DNA of 64,000 nucleotides from Pseudomonas frederiksbergensis (GCF_035751725.1 NZ_CP142104.1:4154001-4218000), one strand, 5' to 3'. Positions 47,392-57,093 are shown, counted from the stretch's first letter. Notes: a model not told the origin generated them from the sequence alone. Numbers and translations are program-made.

Positions 47392-48143
47392 CGAGCGGCC
47401 TCCAGGCTGTTCTGTACTTCGGCCTTCACCCAACTGGCCCGGGACTCGCGCTTGAGCACTTCCAGGCGCATGCGCAGCAGCAGCACCGCGCCAAAGAAGC
47501 AGTAGAAACCCAGCGCGGCCAGCAACAGCGGCAGCCACATCTCGACGGGCATCGCCGGCTTTTCGGTGAGGGTGAAGGTCGCGCCCTGGTGCAGGGTGTT
47601 CCACCATTCCACCGAGTATTTGATGATCGGAATGTTGATCACCCCGACAATCGCCAGCACCGCGCAAGCCTTGGCGGCGCTGTCACGATTGCTGATGGCG
47701 TTGCCCAGCGCAATAAGACCGAAGTACAGGAACAGCAGGATCAGCATCGACGTCAGTCGCGCATCCCATACCCACCATGAGCCCCACGTCGGCTTGCCCC
47801 AGATCGCCCCGGTGACCAGCGCCACGGCGGTCATCCAGGCGCCGATGGGGGCCGCGCACTGCAGGGCGACATCGGCCAGTTTCATCTTCCACACCAGCCC
47901 GACCACGCCGCAAACCGCCAGCATCACGTAGATCGACTGGGCCAGCATCGCCGTCGGGACGTGGATATAGATGATGCGGAAGCTGTTGCCCTGTTGGTAG
48001 TCCGGTGGCGCGAAGGCCAGGCCCCAGGCCAGGCCGATACCGATCAGCAACAGGGCAGCAATGCTCAACCAGGGCAACATTCTGCCGCTGATGCCGTAGA
48101 ACCACTTGGGTGAGCCGAGCTTGTGAAACCAGGTCCAGTTCAT
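47388..48143 (-). CDS. ccmC: Heme exporter protein CcmC
   Basis: 251-aa protein of six helices with the WWD motif [13 protein letters not shown] and flanking periplasmic histidines. It attaches heme to CcmE. Start [10 protein letters not shown] is the family start, with GGA 7 bases upstream; an earlier in-frame ATG 15 bases away is less likely. Confidence 0.95.
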   Translation of the reverse strand: MNWTWFHKLGSPKWFYGISGRMLPWLSIAALLLIGIGLAWGLAFAPPDYQQGNSFRIIYIHVPTAMLAQSIYVMLAVCGVVGLVWKMKLADVALQCAAPIGAWMTAVALVTGAIWGKPTWGSWWVWDARLTSMLILLFLYFGLIALGNAISNRDSAAKACAVLAIVGVINIPIIKYSVEWWNTLHQGATFTLTEKPAMPVEMWLPLLLAALGFYCFFGAVLLLRMRLEVLKRESRASWVKAEVQNSLEAAR

Positions 48144-48237
48144 TGCAGTTTCCATCACGGTTGCGGTTCGTTTTCACGTACCGCCGGGGCGGCCTTTACT
48201 TCCTGGGAAGTGGTCAATTCTTGACCAGGCCTCATTA

Positions 48238-48906
48238 TTATTCGCCGACGCTGATCTTCAGGCCAGCGGCTATTGCAAAGGGTGTCAGGGTTATCGCCAG
48301 GGCGGTCAGGCTCCCAAGCCACAGCAGATAACCGGTTGCCGGCATACCTTGCAACGCCGCCTGCAAGGCGCCACTGCCAAGGATCAACACCGGTATGTAA
48401 AGCGGCAGGATCAGCAGGGCCAGCAACAAGCCTCCGCGCTTGAGCCCCACCGTCAGCGCCGCGCCCACCGCGCCGAGCAAGCTCAGCACCGGCGTGCCCA
48501 ACAACAGCGACAACAGCAGCACCGGCATGCAAGCGGCAGGCAGGCCCAGCATCATCGCCAGCAACGGTGAAAGCAGCACCAGCGCCAGGCCGGAAAAAAC
48601 CCAGTGTGCCAGTACCTTGGCCAAAACCAGAAGGGCCAGGGGGTGCGACGAAAGGACCCACTGTTCCAGGGAACCGTCCTCGAAATCACTGCGGAAAAGC
48701 CCGTCCAGCGAGAGCAGGACCGATAAAAGCGCCGCCACCCAGACCAGCCCAGGCGACAAGGTTTGCAACAATTGAGTCTCGGGACCGACCGCCAGCGGGA
48801 ACAAGGCGATGACGATTGCAAAGAATACCAGCGGGTTGGCCAGTTCGGCCGGACGACGGAACAACAGGCGCGCTTCACGGGCGAGCAACAGGCCAAAGAC
48901 ACTCAT
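48238..48906 (-). CDS. ccmB: Heme exporter membrane subunit CcmB
   Basis: 222 aa with six membrane helices and the family start [21 protein letters not shown]. It is the permease of the CcmAB ABC complex that drives release of holo-CcmE. Its start overlaps the ccmA stop by 4 bases; 94 bases separate it from ccmC. Confidence 0.95.
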   Translation of the reverse strand: MSVFGLLLAREARLLFRRPAELANPLVFFAIVIALFPLAVGPETQLLQTLSPGLVWVAALLSVLLSLDGLFRSDFEDGSLEQWVLSSHPLALLVLAKVLAHWVFSGLALVLLSPLLAMMLGLPAACMPVLLLSLLLGTPVLSLLGAVGAALTVGLKRGGLLLALLILPLYIPVLILGSGALQAALQGMPATGYLLWLGSLTALAITLTPFAIAAGLKISVGE

Positions 48907-49538
48907 ACCGCCCAGTTCCCCAGGTCAATGCTGCGATAACCGGAGGGCATCCGGGCCAAGGTGTGGTGGGTGGTCAGCAGCACCATGCCGCCGTTCTCGC
49001 AATGGCGGGCCAAGTGCTCTTCCAGTTGCGCCACGCCCTGCTTGTCCAGGGCAGTGAACGGCTCGTCGAGGATCCACAGCGGCGGGCTCTCCAGATACAG
49101 CCGGGCCAAGGCCACGCGGCGCTGCTGGCCGGCCGACAGGGTGTGGCTCGGAACGTCCTCGAAGCCTTTCAGTCCTACCGCCGCCAAGGCCTGCCAGATC
49201 GCCTCGCGCCCTGCTGGGCGGTGCAGCGCGCAGAGCCAACTGAGGTTCTCCTCGGGGGTCAGCAGGTCCTTGATGCCGGCGGCATGGCCAATCCACAACA
49301 GATTGCGCGCCAGTTCGCTACGCTGGCTCTGCAGCGGCTGGCCGTTGAGCAGGATTTCACCGGCGGTGGGCTGCATCAGCCCGGCCAGCAGGCGCAACAG
49401 GCTGGTCTTGCCGCTGCCGTTGGGGCCACTGATCTGCACCATGTCGCCTTCTGAGAGTCTCAATTCGAGATTTTCGAAAAGCAGCCGCAGATCTCGCTCA
49501 CAGGCGAGGCCGACGGTTTGCAAGAGAGGACTGGTCAA
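48903..49538 (-). CDS. ccmA: Heme exporter ATPase CcmA
   Basis: 211-aa ABC ATPase: Walker [12 protein letters not shown], signature [14 protein letters not shown], Walker [13 protein letters not shown] and H-loop LTTHH. First gene of the nine-gene ccm operon and divergent from the FliK-like gene, with a 182-bp shared upstream region. Confidence 0.95.
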   Translation of the reverse strand: MTSPLLQTVGLACERDLRLLFENLELRLSEGDMVQISGPNGSGKTSLLRLLAGLMQPTAGEILLNGQPLQSQRSELARNLLWIGHAAGIKDLLTPEENLSWLCALHRPAGREAIWQALAAVGLKGFEDVPSHTLSAGQQRRVALARLYLESPPLWILDEPFTALDKQGVAQLEEHLARHCENGGMVLLTTHHTLARMPSGYRSIDLGNWAV

Positions 49539-49720
49539 GGGATCACGGGCCTTATACGGTTCAAGTCGGCCGTGCAGCAGCCGTTAAAGTGATGCAGCAT
49601 AGATGCATTGACGGACCGTTCCACAGAGCTGCGTCAAACAATTGCAAGGTTTTCGCCACTCTCTGGAAGGCGGGCGGCATTATACATGTGAAGCTCTACT
49701 CCCCAAGGTAATAACCGCAG

Positions 49721-51292
49721 ATGACAGGCGACATGAACATCCCGCCGCTGCCCCAGCCCACGGCAACGACGCGTATGCCGACGGTAACGGGCGAGCTGCT
49801 CAAGCTGCTCGCACCGGCCGAAGGGCTGATCGGCCCGGGCCAGACCGCCAAGGCCGAGGTGTTGTCGCTCAAGCAAGCGGACCAGGCTTTCCAATTGCTG
49901 CTCAAGGTCACGCTGGAAAGCGGCCGGCAAGCCACCGTGCAAGCCACCAGCACCCAGCCATTGCCCCAGGGCACCAGCCTGGCCGTGACCCAGCCTTCGG
50001 CCAGCAACCTGGCGATTACCGTGCAACAGGCCCTTGCGTCCAGCGTCGCGACGCTGACCCGGATCGACACCACGCAGTTGCCCGTGGGCACCTTGTTGCA
50101 AGGCAAGGTACTGACCAGCCAGGCCTTGCCGCAACCGGCCGGCCAACCCGCCGTGTATCGCTCGCTGGTGAGCCTGCTCAACACCGCCCAGGCCGGTAGC
50201 ACCCTGGACATCGACAGTCCGCAACCGCTGCGCATCGGCATGCTGTTGAGCGCCCAGGTGCAGGATGCACAAACATTGAAATTCGTGCCCCTGAGCAATC
50301 GCCAGGAGCAATTGGCGGTGAACCAGCAATTGGTGACCCAAGTGAGCCGCCAAGGCTCGCTGGACAGCTTGCTCAGCGCCCTGCAGAACCTTCCCGCCAG
50401 CGACGACACCGGCCCCGAGCTGCGCGCCGCGGTAACGCGCCTGCTGGCCGGCTTGCCGGACGTACAGCAACTGAGCACACCCAAGGGCCTGGCCCAAGCC
50501 ATGGTCGCCAGCGGCGTCTTCCTGGAAAGCAAACTGCTGGCTGGCCAACCGCCAAGCCTGGCCCCGGACATGAAAAGTGACTTGCTGAAACTGATCGCCC
50601 AGCTGACCCCCGCCCTGCCCGCTTCCACCAATCTCTCCGCGGTGATCGCCGCCAATACATTGGCCCAGGCGCTCCCCAGCTTTGTCCGCAGCGCCCTGGG
50701 GATGCTCGGCCAGGTCAGCGCCAAGCCACAACCCACCAGCTTTCCGCTGCCTGCGCGACTATTGAAAGGCCAGGACGAAGAAGGCGACCTGGAACATCTG
50801 CTGCGCCTGGCAGCCGCCGCCGTTTCGCGCCTGCAAAGTCATCAACTGTCGAGCCTGGAGCAGACGGGACTGACGGATGACGGCCGGTTGATGAGCACCT
50901 GGCAATTGGAGATCCCGATGCGCAACCTGCAGGACATCGTGCCGTTGCAGGTCAAGTTCCAGCGCGAGGAAACCGCCGCCCGGGAACAACCGGACGAACG
51001 CCGCGAACACCCCGAACCGAAACAGCAGCTCTGGCGGGTCGAGCTGGCATTCGACATGGAACCGCTGGGGCCGCTGCAGATCCAGGCCCAGTTGCTCAGC
51101 GGCAGCCTGTCCAGCCAGTTGTGGGCAGAACGGCCCTATACCGCAAGCCTGATCGAACGGAACCTGACCGCACTGCGCGAGCGCCTGGTGACGTGCGGGC
51201 TGACCGTCGGCGATCTGGATTGCCACGTCGGCACTCCGCCCCAAGGCCCCAAGACCCGGCTGGAACAGCGTTGGGTGGACGAAACCGCATGA
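49721..51292 (+). CDS. FliK-like hook-length-control domain protein
   Basis: 523 aa. A long Gln/Pro/Ala/Thr-rich N-terminal part is followed by a C-terminal Flg_hook (FliK) domain of about 85 residues (LWRVELAFDMEPLGPLQIQAQ...LWAERPYTASLIERNL). Not the main fliK, since it is not in a flagellar structural operon. Pseudomonas has a second FliK-like gene beside ccmA. Role unknown; it may interact with the FlhB-like protein encoded by the next, overlapping gene. An ATG 12 bases downstream is an alternative start. Confidence 0.8.
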   Translation: MTGDMNIPPLPQPTATTRMPTVTGELLKLLAPAEGLIGPGQTAKAEVLSLKQADQAFQLLLKVTLESGRQATVQATSTQPLPQGTSLAVTQPSASNLAITVQQALASSVATLTRIDTTQLPVGTLLQGKVLTSQALPQPAGQPAVYRSLVSLLNTAQAGSTLDIDSPQPLRIGMLLSAQVQDAQTLKFVPLSNRQEQLAVNQQLVTQVSRQGSLDSLLSALQNLPASDDTGPELRAAVTRLLAGLPDVQQLSTPKGLAQAMVASGVFLESKLLAGQPPSLAPDMKSDLLKLIAQLTPALPASTNLSAVIAANTLAQALPSFVRSALGMLGQVSAKPQPTSFPLPARLLKGQDEEGDLEHLLRLAAAAVSRLQSHQLSSLEQTGLTDDGRLMSTWQLEIPMRNLQDIVPLQVKFQREETAAREQPDERREHPEPKQQLWRVELAFDMEPLGPLQIQAQLLSGSLSSQLWAERPYTASLIERNLTALRERLVTCGLTVGDLDCHVGTPPQGPKTRLEQRWVDETA

Positions 51293-51618
51293 CAACCCAC
51301 ACCGAACCCCGCCAGGCCATCGCCCTCAAGTACGACGGCCATCACGCCCCGACCCTTACCGCCAAGGGCGACGAAGCCCTGGCCGAGGAAATCCTGCGCA
51401 TCGCCCGCGAAAGCGAAGTCCCGATTTATGAAAATGCTGAATTGGTGAAGTTGCTGGCGCGGCTGGAGTTGGGCGACAGCATTCCGGAAGAGCTGTACCG
51501 CACGATTGCCGAGATCATCGCGTTTGCCTGGAATTTGAAGGGCAAGTTTCCGCAGGGATTTGACCCGCATGCGCAAACTATCGAGAAAGACGTGACGGAA
51601 CGTGGGGATGATTACTGA
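51289..51618 (+). CDS. FlhB C-terminal-domain-like protein (FhlB)
   Basis: 109 aa resembling only the cytoplasmic switch domain of FlhB/YscU: AIALKYDGHHAPTLTAKGDEALAEEIL...VPIYENAELVKLLARLELGDSIPEELY. No membrane helices, and the NPTH autocleavage site of real FlhB is absent, so it starts where cleaved FlhB-CC would start. The ATG overlaps the FliK-like stop (ATGA). Could act as a decoy or regulator of export substrate switching. Confidence 0.85.
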   Translation: MTTHTEPRQAIALKYDGHHAPTLTAKGDEALAEEILRIARESEVPIYENAELVKLLARLELGDSIPEELYRTIAEIIAFAWNLKGKFPQGFDPHAQTIEKDVTERGDDY

Positions 51619-52433
51619 TCGCGAACCCGATGCTTAGCTGAATATAAATCATAAAAACCCTTTGCCATTTTCGCTCTCGCGGCGTAACGAACAGACAACA
51701 GTAACACTACAAAACATATAAAACCAATCAACGCACTGAATGCTCTTTGCTCGAAAATAAACCCCTTCAATTTTGGCAACGCATCAGGCTCCAAACTGTA
51801 ACAGATCACTTCCGCATCCTTGTCATTCAACCCAGCAATTTTTTTGTTACTACATGCCGCCGAATCAACGAAAAAAGCGGGCGTCCCGCGAGCCAACATA
51901 AAATCTTCAGCCGTTACCCCATCCGTCCAGAAAGTTGTTTCAGTTCCTTTGACCGTTAGGATTACCGACGTCTCGGCGAAGAGGTACGTCATCCCGAAAA
52001 GTGAAGGCACGGCCACCAATGAGACACATGCCACAAAAGCCCTTATGGACCTCATCCGAGGCTCATTAAAGTTCCATGGCTTACCCGATATCCATGCCCT
52101 CGCGAACGATAGGTCATTCAGGCTTTTATCATGATGCTCAAGCCACCTGAGTGTTTTACCCCACGTATCCCTGCTATTAAACTGAATCCCGCTCCGAAAC
52201 CGAAAACCTTCCAAATCCCTAACTTGCAGCCAGTCCTTCTTTAACTCTGGATCATTGATAGCACCACCACCAATAAGCCGCCAGATCTTATCTAATAAAA
52301 AATGCGCCGACCTCGCACGTGAAACAGCCCAAGCCATACACATCAAAGTAAACAGCGCGAAAACGAAGGGCCCCACATCCCTCAACAGACTCACAACCTC
52401 AAGCATCGCTGCTTTGCCTTCAGGACTTACCAT
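51612..52433 (-). CDS. Uncharacterised three-helix membrane protein (possibly DUF6216)
   Basis: 273 aa. Helices at about 20-38, 131-153 and 231-249; a soluble domain of ~90 residues between the first two (with DWLQVRDLEGFRFRSGIQF) and a ~75-residue domain between the second and third that includes Cys194 and Cys211, which could form a disulfide if periplasmic. It resembles DUF6216 proteins but I am not certain. A very strong Shine-Dalgarno (AAAGGAGG) sits 6 bases before the ATG. Codon use is AT-richer than the flanks, and its stop lies 7 bases inside the fhlB end. No function known. Confidence 0.65.
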   Translation of the reverse strand: MVSPEGKAAMLEVVSLLRDVGPFVFALFTLMCMAWAVSRARSAHFLLDKIWRLIGGGAINDPELKKDWLQVRDLEGFRFRSGIQFNSRDTWGKTLRWLEHHDKSLNDLSFARAWISGKPWNFNEPRMRSIRAFVACVSLVAVPSLFGMTYLFAETSVILTVKGTETTFWTDGVTAEDFMLARGTPAFFVDSAACSNKKIAGLNDKDAEVICYSLEPDALPKLKGFIFEQRAFSALIGFICFVVLLLSVRYAARAKMAKGFYDLYSAKHRVRDQ

Positions 52434-52666
52434 TTACAACCTCCTTTACAACTAACGAAATTCGAGCCCAGGCTCAACCTGGCATTCGGCGCACAGACGT
52501 CTCCAGGCCTATTGAGAATCGGCCGATCTCTGAAATACTTTAAACAATGTGCGCCAGCCCCAAAAAAACCAACGACACCCCCATCAAACAAGGACAAAAT
52601 AAACCTCAACCTTCAACTGCAAAAAAGGACTGGGCAAATCTTTCCACTCGGATATTTTGCCCGTGC
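52434..52666. other. AT-rich spacer between the two island genes
   Basis: 233 bp between the lipoprotein stop and the membrane protein start, both on the minus strand. No ORF or clear promoter. The gap is long enough for the membrane protein gene to have its own promoter. Confidence 0.5.
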
Positions 52667-54493
52667 TTAATCCCCCGCAGATTCCGATCCTTGCCGAGCG
52701 ATTTCACGCTCCAGCTTCATTATTTTAAGACGCTGAGCCAACAGTTGCTCCTGAGTATTTAGCGATTCAAGTTCGACTTCTGCTGCCGAAGCTGTTCCCG
52801 TACGTACAGCGTCCAGACGCTGTTGATCGCGCAGCAACTGGAGTTGTGAGGAGACTAAATATTGTTGTAGATCTGCTTGACCTTTCGCAGTGAGAACCTC
52901 TGACTGAGTTTTCGCCGAGGATAACTCTGAGACAGCCTTCTCATAGCCAAGCTGAGAATTTGCCTGCTCAAATGCTGTTCTACTGGCGGATACCACGTCC
53001 GCCTGTTTATCCTTTTGGAGCTGGAGGAATGTGCCAGCAGCGCTCTGGGCAGATGAAGAGGCAGCTTCAGCTTTTGATTTTGCCCGGAACACCAACTTAC
53101 TTGGCGAACCCGTAGCCGGATTGAACGCCACCTCTATTAGATTGTCGTCAAAAGCAATGTTATCCAGATCAATGGATCCTATTGGTCCTAATTGAGGAAC
53201 CTGAGTAACTCGTTCAATCAGGCGATAATAAACACTGTCCGACGGCTTATTTTTATACTTCACAACAACCGTTGCAGGAACCGGGATCCTATAGGCAATA
53301 CCCAAATCGTCGAAGTCGGGGTCCAACTGCTCGTCACCAGAGGATACTTTTATTTGATCAACACTAAATACAACTATTGGGAGTTCAACCTCCTCAACCC
53401 TTACCGTGTTTCCGAACAGCGCCTCCAAACTGTTTTTCTTAATTATGACCTGACAAGCCGCCTCGGCAGCGCCGTTGCCATCCGAGCAGACATTACCTTT
53501 GCTCTTAGGAACGAATTCTCGAGCCGCAGCTACCGTTAGTTTAGTTTTTAACTTTTCTATTGCTGTTTGTATCTCGTCATACTTTGACGCCCCCAAGCCA
53601 CTTAGAATAATTTCCCCCTCTTTTTTATACTTCTCTGCAAGCTGGGTCCTTTTTAGCAAGTTTCGCTTCTCGCCTTCATCTCCGAGCTTATCGTAGAACT
53701 CAATGAGGCTACCCAGAGCCACAACATCAAGCACTGATTGGTCAACCTTGGCTTTTGCTTCCGCTCGCTTTTTGTCGAGCACTTTTTCGCTTGCCAACTC
53801 CTTCTCTTTCGCTTTTTTCTCAGCCACCGCAGCAACTACTTTTTCACAAGGATCCTCCAGCTCCGCTACCATGGTTTGGACCTCCTTCAAGTCAGAGAAG
53901 CTGAGATTTCTTCCTTCAAATTTTCCCAGCTTTTCGAACAAACCGGGAGAGTCTAGTTTCAGATTGTTTTTTCCAGAGAGACTAAATTTTTGCCCAACCT
54001 TGAAATCCAAGCTCTTCACATCCTGATTTACCGCCAATCGGCGTGGGTGAAGCGGAATAGAAATCGCAGGTAATGCTACCGCCCTGGCAACACTGGCTAT
54101 CGAAGATACCGAGTTAGCAAGAACAGCCCCTGACTGATCAGCTATCGAGGCGTTTACCCCGGTAAGCAATCCAGCGTCGGACAACTGGAAATCTGTATTT
54201 GTAATTTTAGTCCAAGCATTTAGTTTTTTATAATTCAATGTATACGCCTCTCCTCCCACCAATGATTCCGTCAATTCAGAGCTGACAACGGCCTCCATCA
54301 AAGCGTTCGAACCCTGGGCAGTACACCCTGTGACCTCAAAGGTCGCGGTCACTGTGAACTTTTTAGCGGGCAAACGATAAGTCAAGCCTGAAGGCGTCGT
54401 CGTTTGACCGGATATCTTCTTGCTTTCGAGAGAGGTACAGCTACTGAGAAAAAACAAAGACAGCGTAGTTGCGATTATTGATTTCACGCTCAT
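52667..54493 (-). CDS. Uncharacterised large lipoprotein with coiled coils
   Basis: 608 aa with a type II signal peptide and lipobox FLSSC (Cys19; Thr at +2 suggests the outer membrane). An N-terminal region of ~190 residues looks beta-rich. Then come a Lys/Glu-rich coiled coil about residues 215-265 (VAEKKAKEKELASEKVLDKK), a middle domain with CSDGNGAAEAAC, and a final ~120 residues that are Ala/Gln/Ser-rich and helical (QLQLLRDQQRLDAVR). No family recognised. ATG 54493 has GGAG 9 bases upstream. Low GC compared with the flanks; probably horizontally acquired with its neighbour. Confidence 0.7.
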   Translation of the reverse strand: MSVKSIIATTLSLFFLSSCTSLESKKISGQTTTPSGLTYRLPAKKFTVTATFEVTGCTAQGSNALMEAVVSSELTESLVGGEAYTLNYKKLNAWTKITNTDFQLSDAGLLTGVNASIADQSGAVLANSVSSIASVARAVALPAISIPLHPRRLAVNQDVKSLDFKVGQKFSLSGKNNLKLDSPGLFEKLGKFEGRNLSFSDLKEVQTMVAELEDPCEKVVAAVAEKKAKEKELASEKVLDKKRAEAKAKVDQSVLDVVALGSLIEFYDKLGDEGEKRNLLKRTQLAEKYKKEGEIILSGLGASKYDEIQTAIEKLKTKLTVAAAREFVPKSKGNVCSDGNGAAEAACQVIIKKNSLEALFGNTVRVEEVELPIVVFSVDQIKVSSGDEQLDPDFDDLGIAYRIPVPATVVVKYKNKPSDSVYYRLIERVTQVPQLGPIGSIDLDNIAFDDNLIEVAFNPATGSPSKLVFRAKSKAEAASSSAQSAAGTFLQLQKDKQADVVSASRTAFEQANSQLGYEKAVSELSSAKTQSEVLTAKGQADLQQYLVSSQLQLLRDQQRLDAVRTGTASAAEVELESLNTQEQLLAQRLKIMKLEREIARQGSESAGD

Positions 54494-55265
54494 GCTTGGC
54501 TGCTCCATATTTTACGTTTTTTTCTTCGATAGTAATTTGTCAAAATCTGGCGAAATGCGAGCCGCCCCATCAGATGCATGGATATGGACAAAACGTAGCA
54601 GCACATCCCAATAATAGCCAACTGACATCTTCCGTAATTTTTCCCGCTTTCGCCCCCAACATTTCACCCGAGGACCTCCGGGACGCTCCGGCAATTAAGC
54701 CAGATCAGGCTTCCTGCGAACGTATGGCAAAATATTCGCTGACTTTTCCGCGCATACAGACATCCCACACCAGAATCTTTTGAAAGGATTTTCGAGGAAG
54801 ATCAAAGGTAACCGTCCAGACAACACTCGTCCTGGCGCAGTCACCTGAAACGACGATGCCCACCTAAATTAAAGTGTCAGAAGGAGATCAATAAAGAGAC
54901 ATGAGCGAACGTCGAAGGAACATGCTCAATTGAAGATTTGCTTTAGCAAGCGAGGCATGCCGGCCATTATCTGTACGGATACAAATTGCAGGGTTCAGAT
55001 ACCATACCGAGAGGACCGCATACTCGACTTGACGTCATAGGATTTCGAAGCGACTGGCGTTTATAAGGATTGGCGCCGAACGGCGATGACACTACCAGTA
55101 TCGACGGAGACGCCAAATATCATCGAGGGCTTCGAACGAGCAATTTTGCTTCCGACAATACACGTCAGACGCTTTCAGCTTGCTCGCGATAATCAACTTA
55201 TAGCCAACATCTCCGTTGACCGTCACACCGCTATCGCGAGCAAGCTTCCATAGGAGAAAAAGGCA
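54494..55265. other. AT-rich region without recognisable genes
   Basis: 772 bp. The part next to 54493 should hold the lipoprotein promoter. Small open frames (for example one of 104 codons from 54469, plus strand) resemble nothing and overlap the lipoprotein start. The right end has a REP-type inverted repeat. It may be decayed accessory DNA. Confidence 0.55.
55177..55246. repeat. REP-type inverted repeat
   Basis: 15-base arms AGCTTGCTCGCGATA (55177-55191) and TATCGCGAGCAAGCT (55232-55246) are exact inverse copies 40 bases apart, a short variant of the REP family. They mark the boundary between the AT-rich island and the chemotaxis cluster. Confidence 0.8.
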
Positions 55266-55661
55266 TCAGCCGCCCTTATGCAACTTGCTCATCAACTCCG
55301 CCTCGGCCTGGGTCAGGCCGCACGCCTGGGTCAGTTCGTCGATGCTGGCGCCCATGCCGACCAGTCGGGCGGCCTGGGCGAAGGACAGGCTGGAGGGGTC
55401 GCGCTGTTCCAACTGCGCCAGTTTGTCCGGCAACGGCGCGACCACGGCACGTAGCTCATGGAGCGCTTCGCCCATGCGCACGGTGCCGTTCTGATAGTCG
55501 TCGACACGCTTGGCCAGGTCCTTGATGCGCTGGTCGCGCAGCGCATCACCCTGGGCCTGCTGAGCGGCGATATCCCGCTGGCCACGTATGTAGGACAAAA
55601 ACATCGCCAGCGTGCCTGCCCAGAAAAGGAACAGGACAATGACTGCTACCTCAAGAATCAA
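55266..55661 (-). CDS. DUF2802 membrane-anchored protein
   Basis: 131 aa with one N-terminal membrane helix (VAVIVLFLFWAGTLAMFLSYI), a coiled-coil stretch, and a C-terminal helix-turn-helix-like end (SFAQAARLVGMGASIDELTQACGLTQAEAELM) typical of DUF2802. Commonly follows cheW in Pseudomonas flagellar clusters; role unknown. It starts 1 base after the cheW stop. Confidence 0.85.
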   Translation of the reverse strand: MILEVAVIVLFLFWAGTLAMFLSYIRGQRDIAAQQAQGDALRDQRIKDLAKRVDDYQNGTVRMGEALHELRAVVAPLPDKLAQLEQRDPSSLSFAQAARLVGMGASIDELTQACGLTQAEAELMSKLHKGG

Positions 55662-55662
55662 A

Positions 55663-56148
55663 TCAGATACTCTCCAGTTCCGACCACTCTTCTTCGCTCA
55701 TCATTTTTTCCAATTCGACCAGGATCAGCAACTCGTTGTTCTTGTTGCAGACGCCCTGGATAAACTTCGCCGACTCCTCGTTGCCGACGTTAGGCGCGGT
55801 TTCGATTTCCGACTGACGCAAGTAAACCACTTCGGCAACGCTGTCGACCAGGATACCGACCACTTGCTTGTCGGCCTCGATGATCACGATGCGGGTGTTG
55901 TCGTTGACGTCGGAGGAGTCCAAGCCAAAACGCTGGCGAGTATCGATGACGGTCACGACGTTACCGCGCAGGTTGATGATGCCCAGCACGTAGCTTGGCG
56001 CACCTGGAACCGGGGCGATCTCGGTGTAACGCAGCACTTCCTGCACGCGCATCACGTTGATGCCGTAGGTTTCGTTATCGAGCTTGAAAGTCACCCATTG
56101 CAAGATCGGATCTTCGGAACCCTTGAGAGACGACGCCTTATCATTCAT
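55663..56148 (-). CDS. cheW: Chemotaxis adaptor CheW
   Basis: 161-aa CheW domain with the receptor/CheA-binding core: LQWVTFKLDNETYGINVMRVQEVL, PGAPSYVLGIINLRGNVVTVIDTRQRF. It couples receptors to CheA. It is part of the che-mot cluster with cheA, the parC-like and parP-like genes. Confidence 0.95.
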   Translation of the reverse strand: MNDKASSLKGSEDPILQWVTFKLDNETYGINVMRVQEVLRYTEIAPVPGAPSYVLGIINLRGNVVTVIDTRQRFGLDSSDVNDNTRIVIIEADKQVVGILVDSVAEVVYLRQSEIETAPNVGNEESAKFIQGVCNKNNELLILVELEKMMSEEEWSELESI

Positions 56149-56220
56149 ACCCTGACCCCTCGAAAAACCGCCTGTGGCGGTGTGTGTTCTGTCCGGCGTC
56201 GCCCTGCGCCGCCGGTTGTC

Positions 56221-57093
56221 TTATTTCGGTTTCCGGACCGGCTTGGCGCCGTCCAGGTGTTTTGCCCCGCCGCTGGCGATCAGCTCCGCCAGTTCGGAAA
56301 CGTCCAGCAAGGCGCACATGTGTTCGATCACCGTACCGGCCAGCCATGGCCGTTGCCCTCGATGGCTGCGCCATTTGATCTCGTTCGGGTCCAGGCGCAG
56401 CGAACGGCTGACCTGGTGCACCGCCAATCCCCATTCGTAGCCTTGCACTGAAATCACATATTGCAGGCCCTGGCGAAAATCATCGCGATAGCGGTCCGGC
56501 ATGACCCAGCGCGCAGTATCCAGCACCTTCAGGTTGCCCGCCTGGCTCGGCAGGATTCCGAGGAACCATTCCGGCTGGCCGAACAACGGCGTCAATTCCT
56601 GCCCGGCCAGGGAATAAATCGATCCCAGGCAAACCAGCGGCACCGCCAGCGTCAAACCGGCCACGTCGAACAACAAACACTCGAACGGCTCGGCGGCCCA
56701 CGCCGGACGGTCATCGACCTGCACCGGCGGCGGTGTGTTGCTCGGCGGCATGTGGATTTCCACCACCGGTGTCACCAGGCCCTGCAATAACGGCGCAACG
56801 GTGGAGACCGGCGACAGGATCGGTGCCGGCGCTTCCATTACTGCCAACTGCGCCTTGGCGGTCGGCGCCTCCACTGCTGCGGCACTCACTGAAGCCCGTG
56901 CATCACGGGCCTGTTCTTCGAGCACCGCGGCCTGGAACTCGTCCAGCGCAGGTTCGGCTTCGACAGGCTCGGGCAACGCCTGGACCGCGCTCGGCTGCGC
57001 TGGCAATTCATCGGTCGCTTCCTGCAACAGCCCATCCAGATAGGATTGCAAGGCCATTTGCGGGCGCGAAGTTGTCTTGATCGGGCGGTTCAT
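56221..57093 (-). CDS. CheW-domain protein, ParP-like
   Basis: 290 aa. The first ~150 residues are low-complexity (Pro/Ala/Glu); the C-terminal ~135 form a CheW-like domain (ECLLFDVAGLTLAVPLVCLGSIYSL...). In Vibrio and other polar flagellates the corresponding gene beside a ParA-like ATPase is ParP, which localises chemotaxis arrays to the pole via CheA. Start MNRPIKTTSRPQ was chosen; an upstream ATG 63 bases earlier adds no family sequence. Confidence 0.82.
   Translation of the reverse strand: MNRPIKTTSRPQMALQSYLDGLLQEATDELPAQPSAVQALPEPVEAEPALDEFQAAVLEEQARDARASVSAAAVEAPTAKAQLAVMEAPAPILSPVSTVAPLLQGLVTPVVEIHMPPSNTPPPVQVDDRPAWAAEPFECLLFDVAGLTLAVPLVCLGSIYSLAGQELTPLFGQPEWFLGILPSQAGNLKVLDTARWVMPDRYRDDFRQGLQYVISVQGYEWGLAVHQVSRSLRLDPNEIKWRSHRGQRPWLAGTVIEHMCALLDVSELAELIASGGAKHLDGAKPVRKPK

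Noticed and set aside
54469..54783. A 104-codon plus-strand frame in the AT-rich island
   Set aside because: It overlaps the lipoprotein start on the opposite strand, has no Shine-Dalgarno and no similarity that I recognise.
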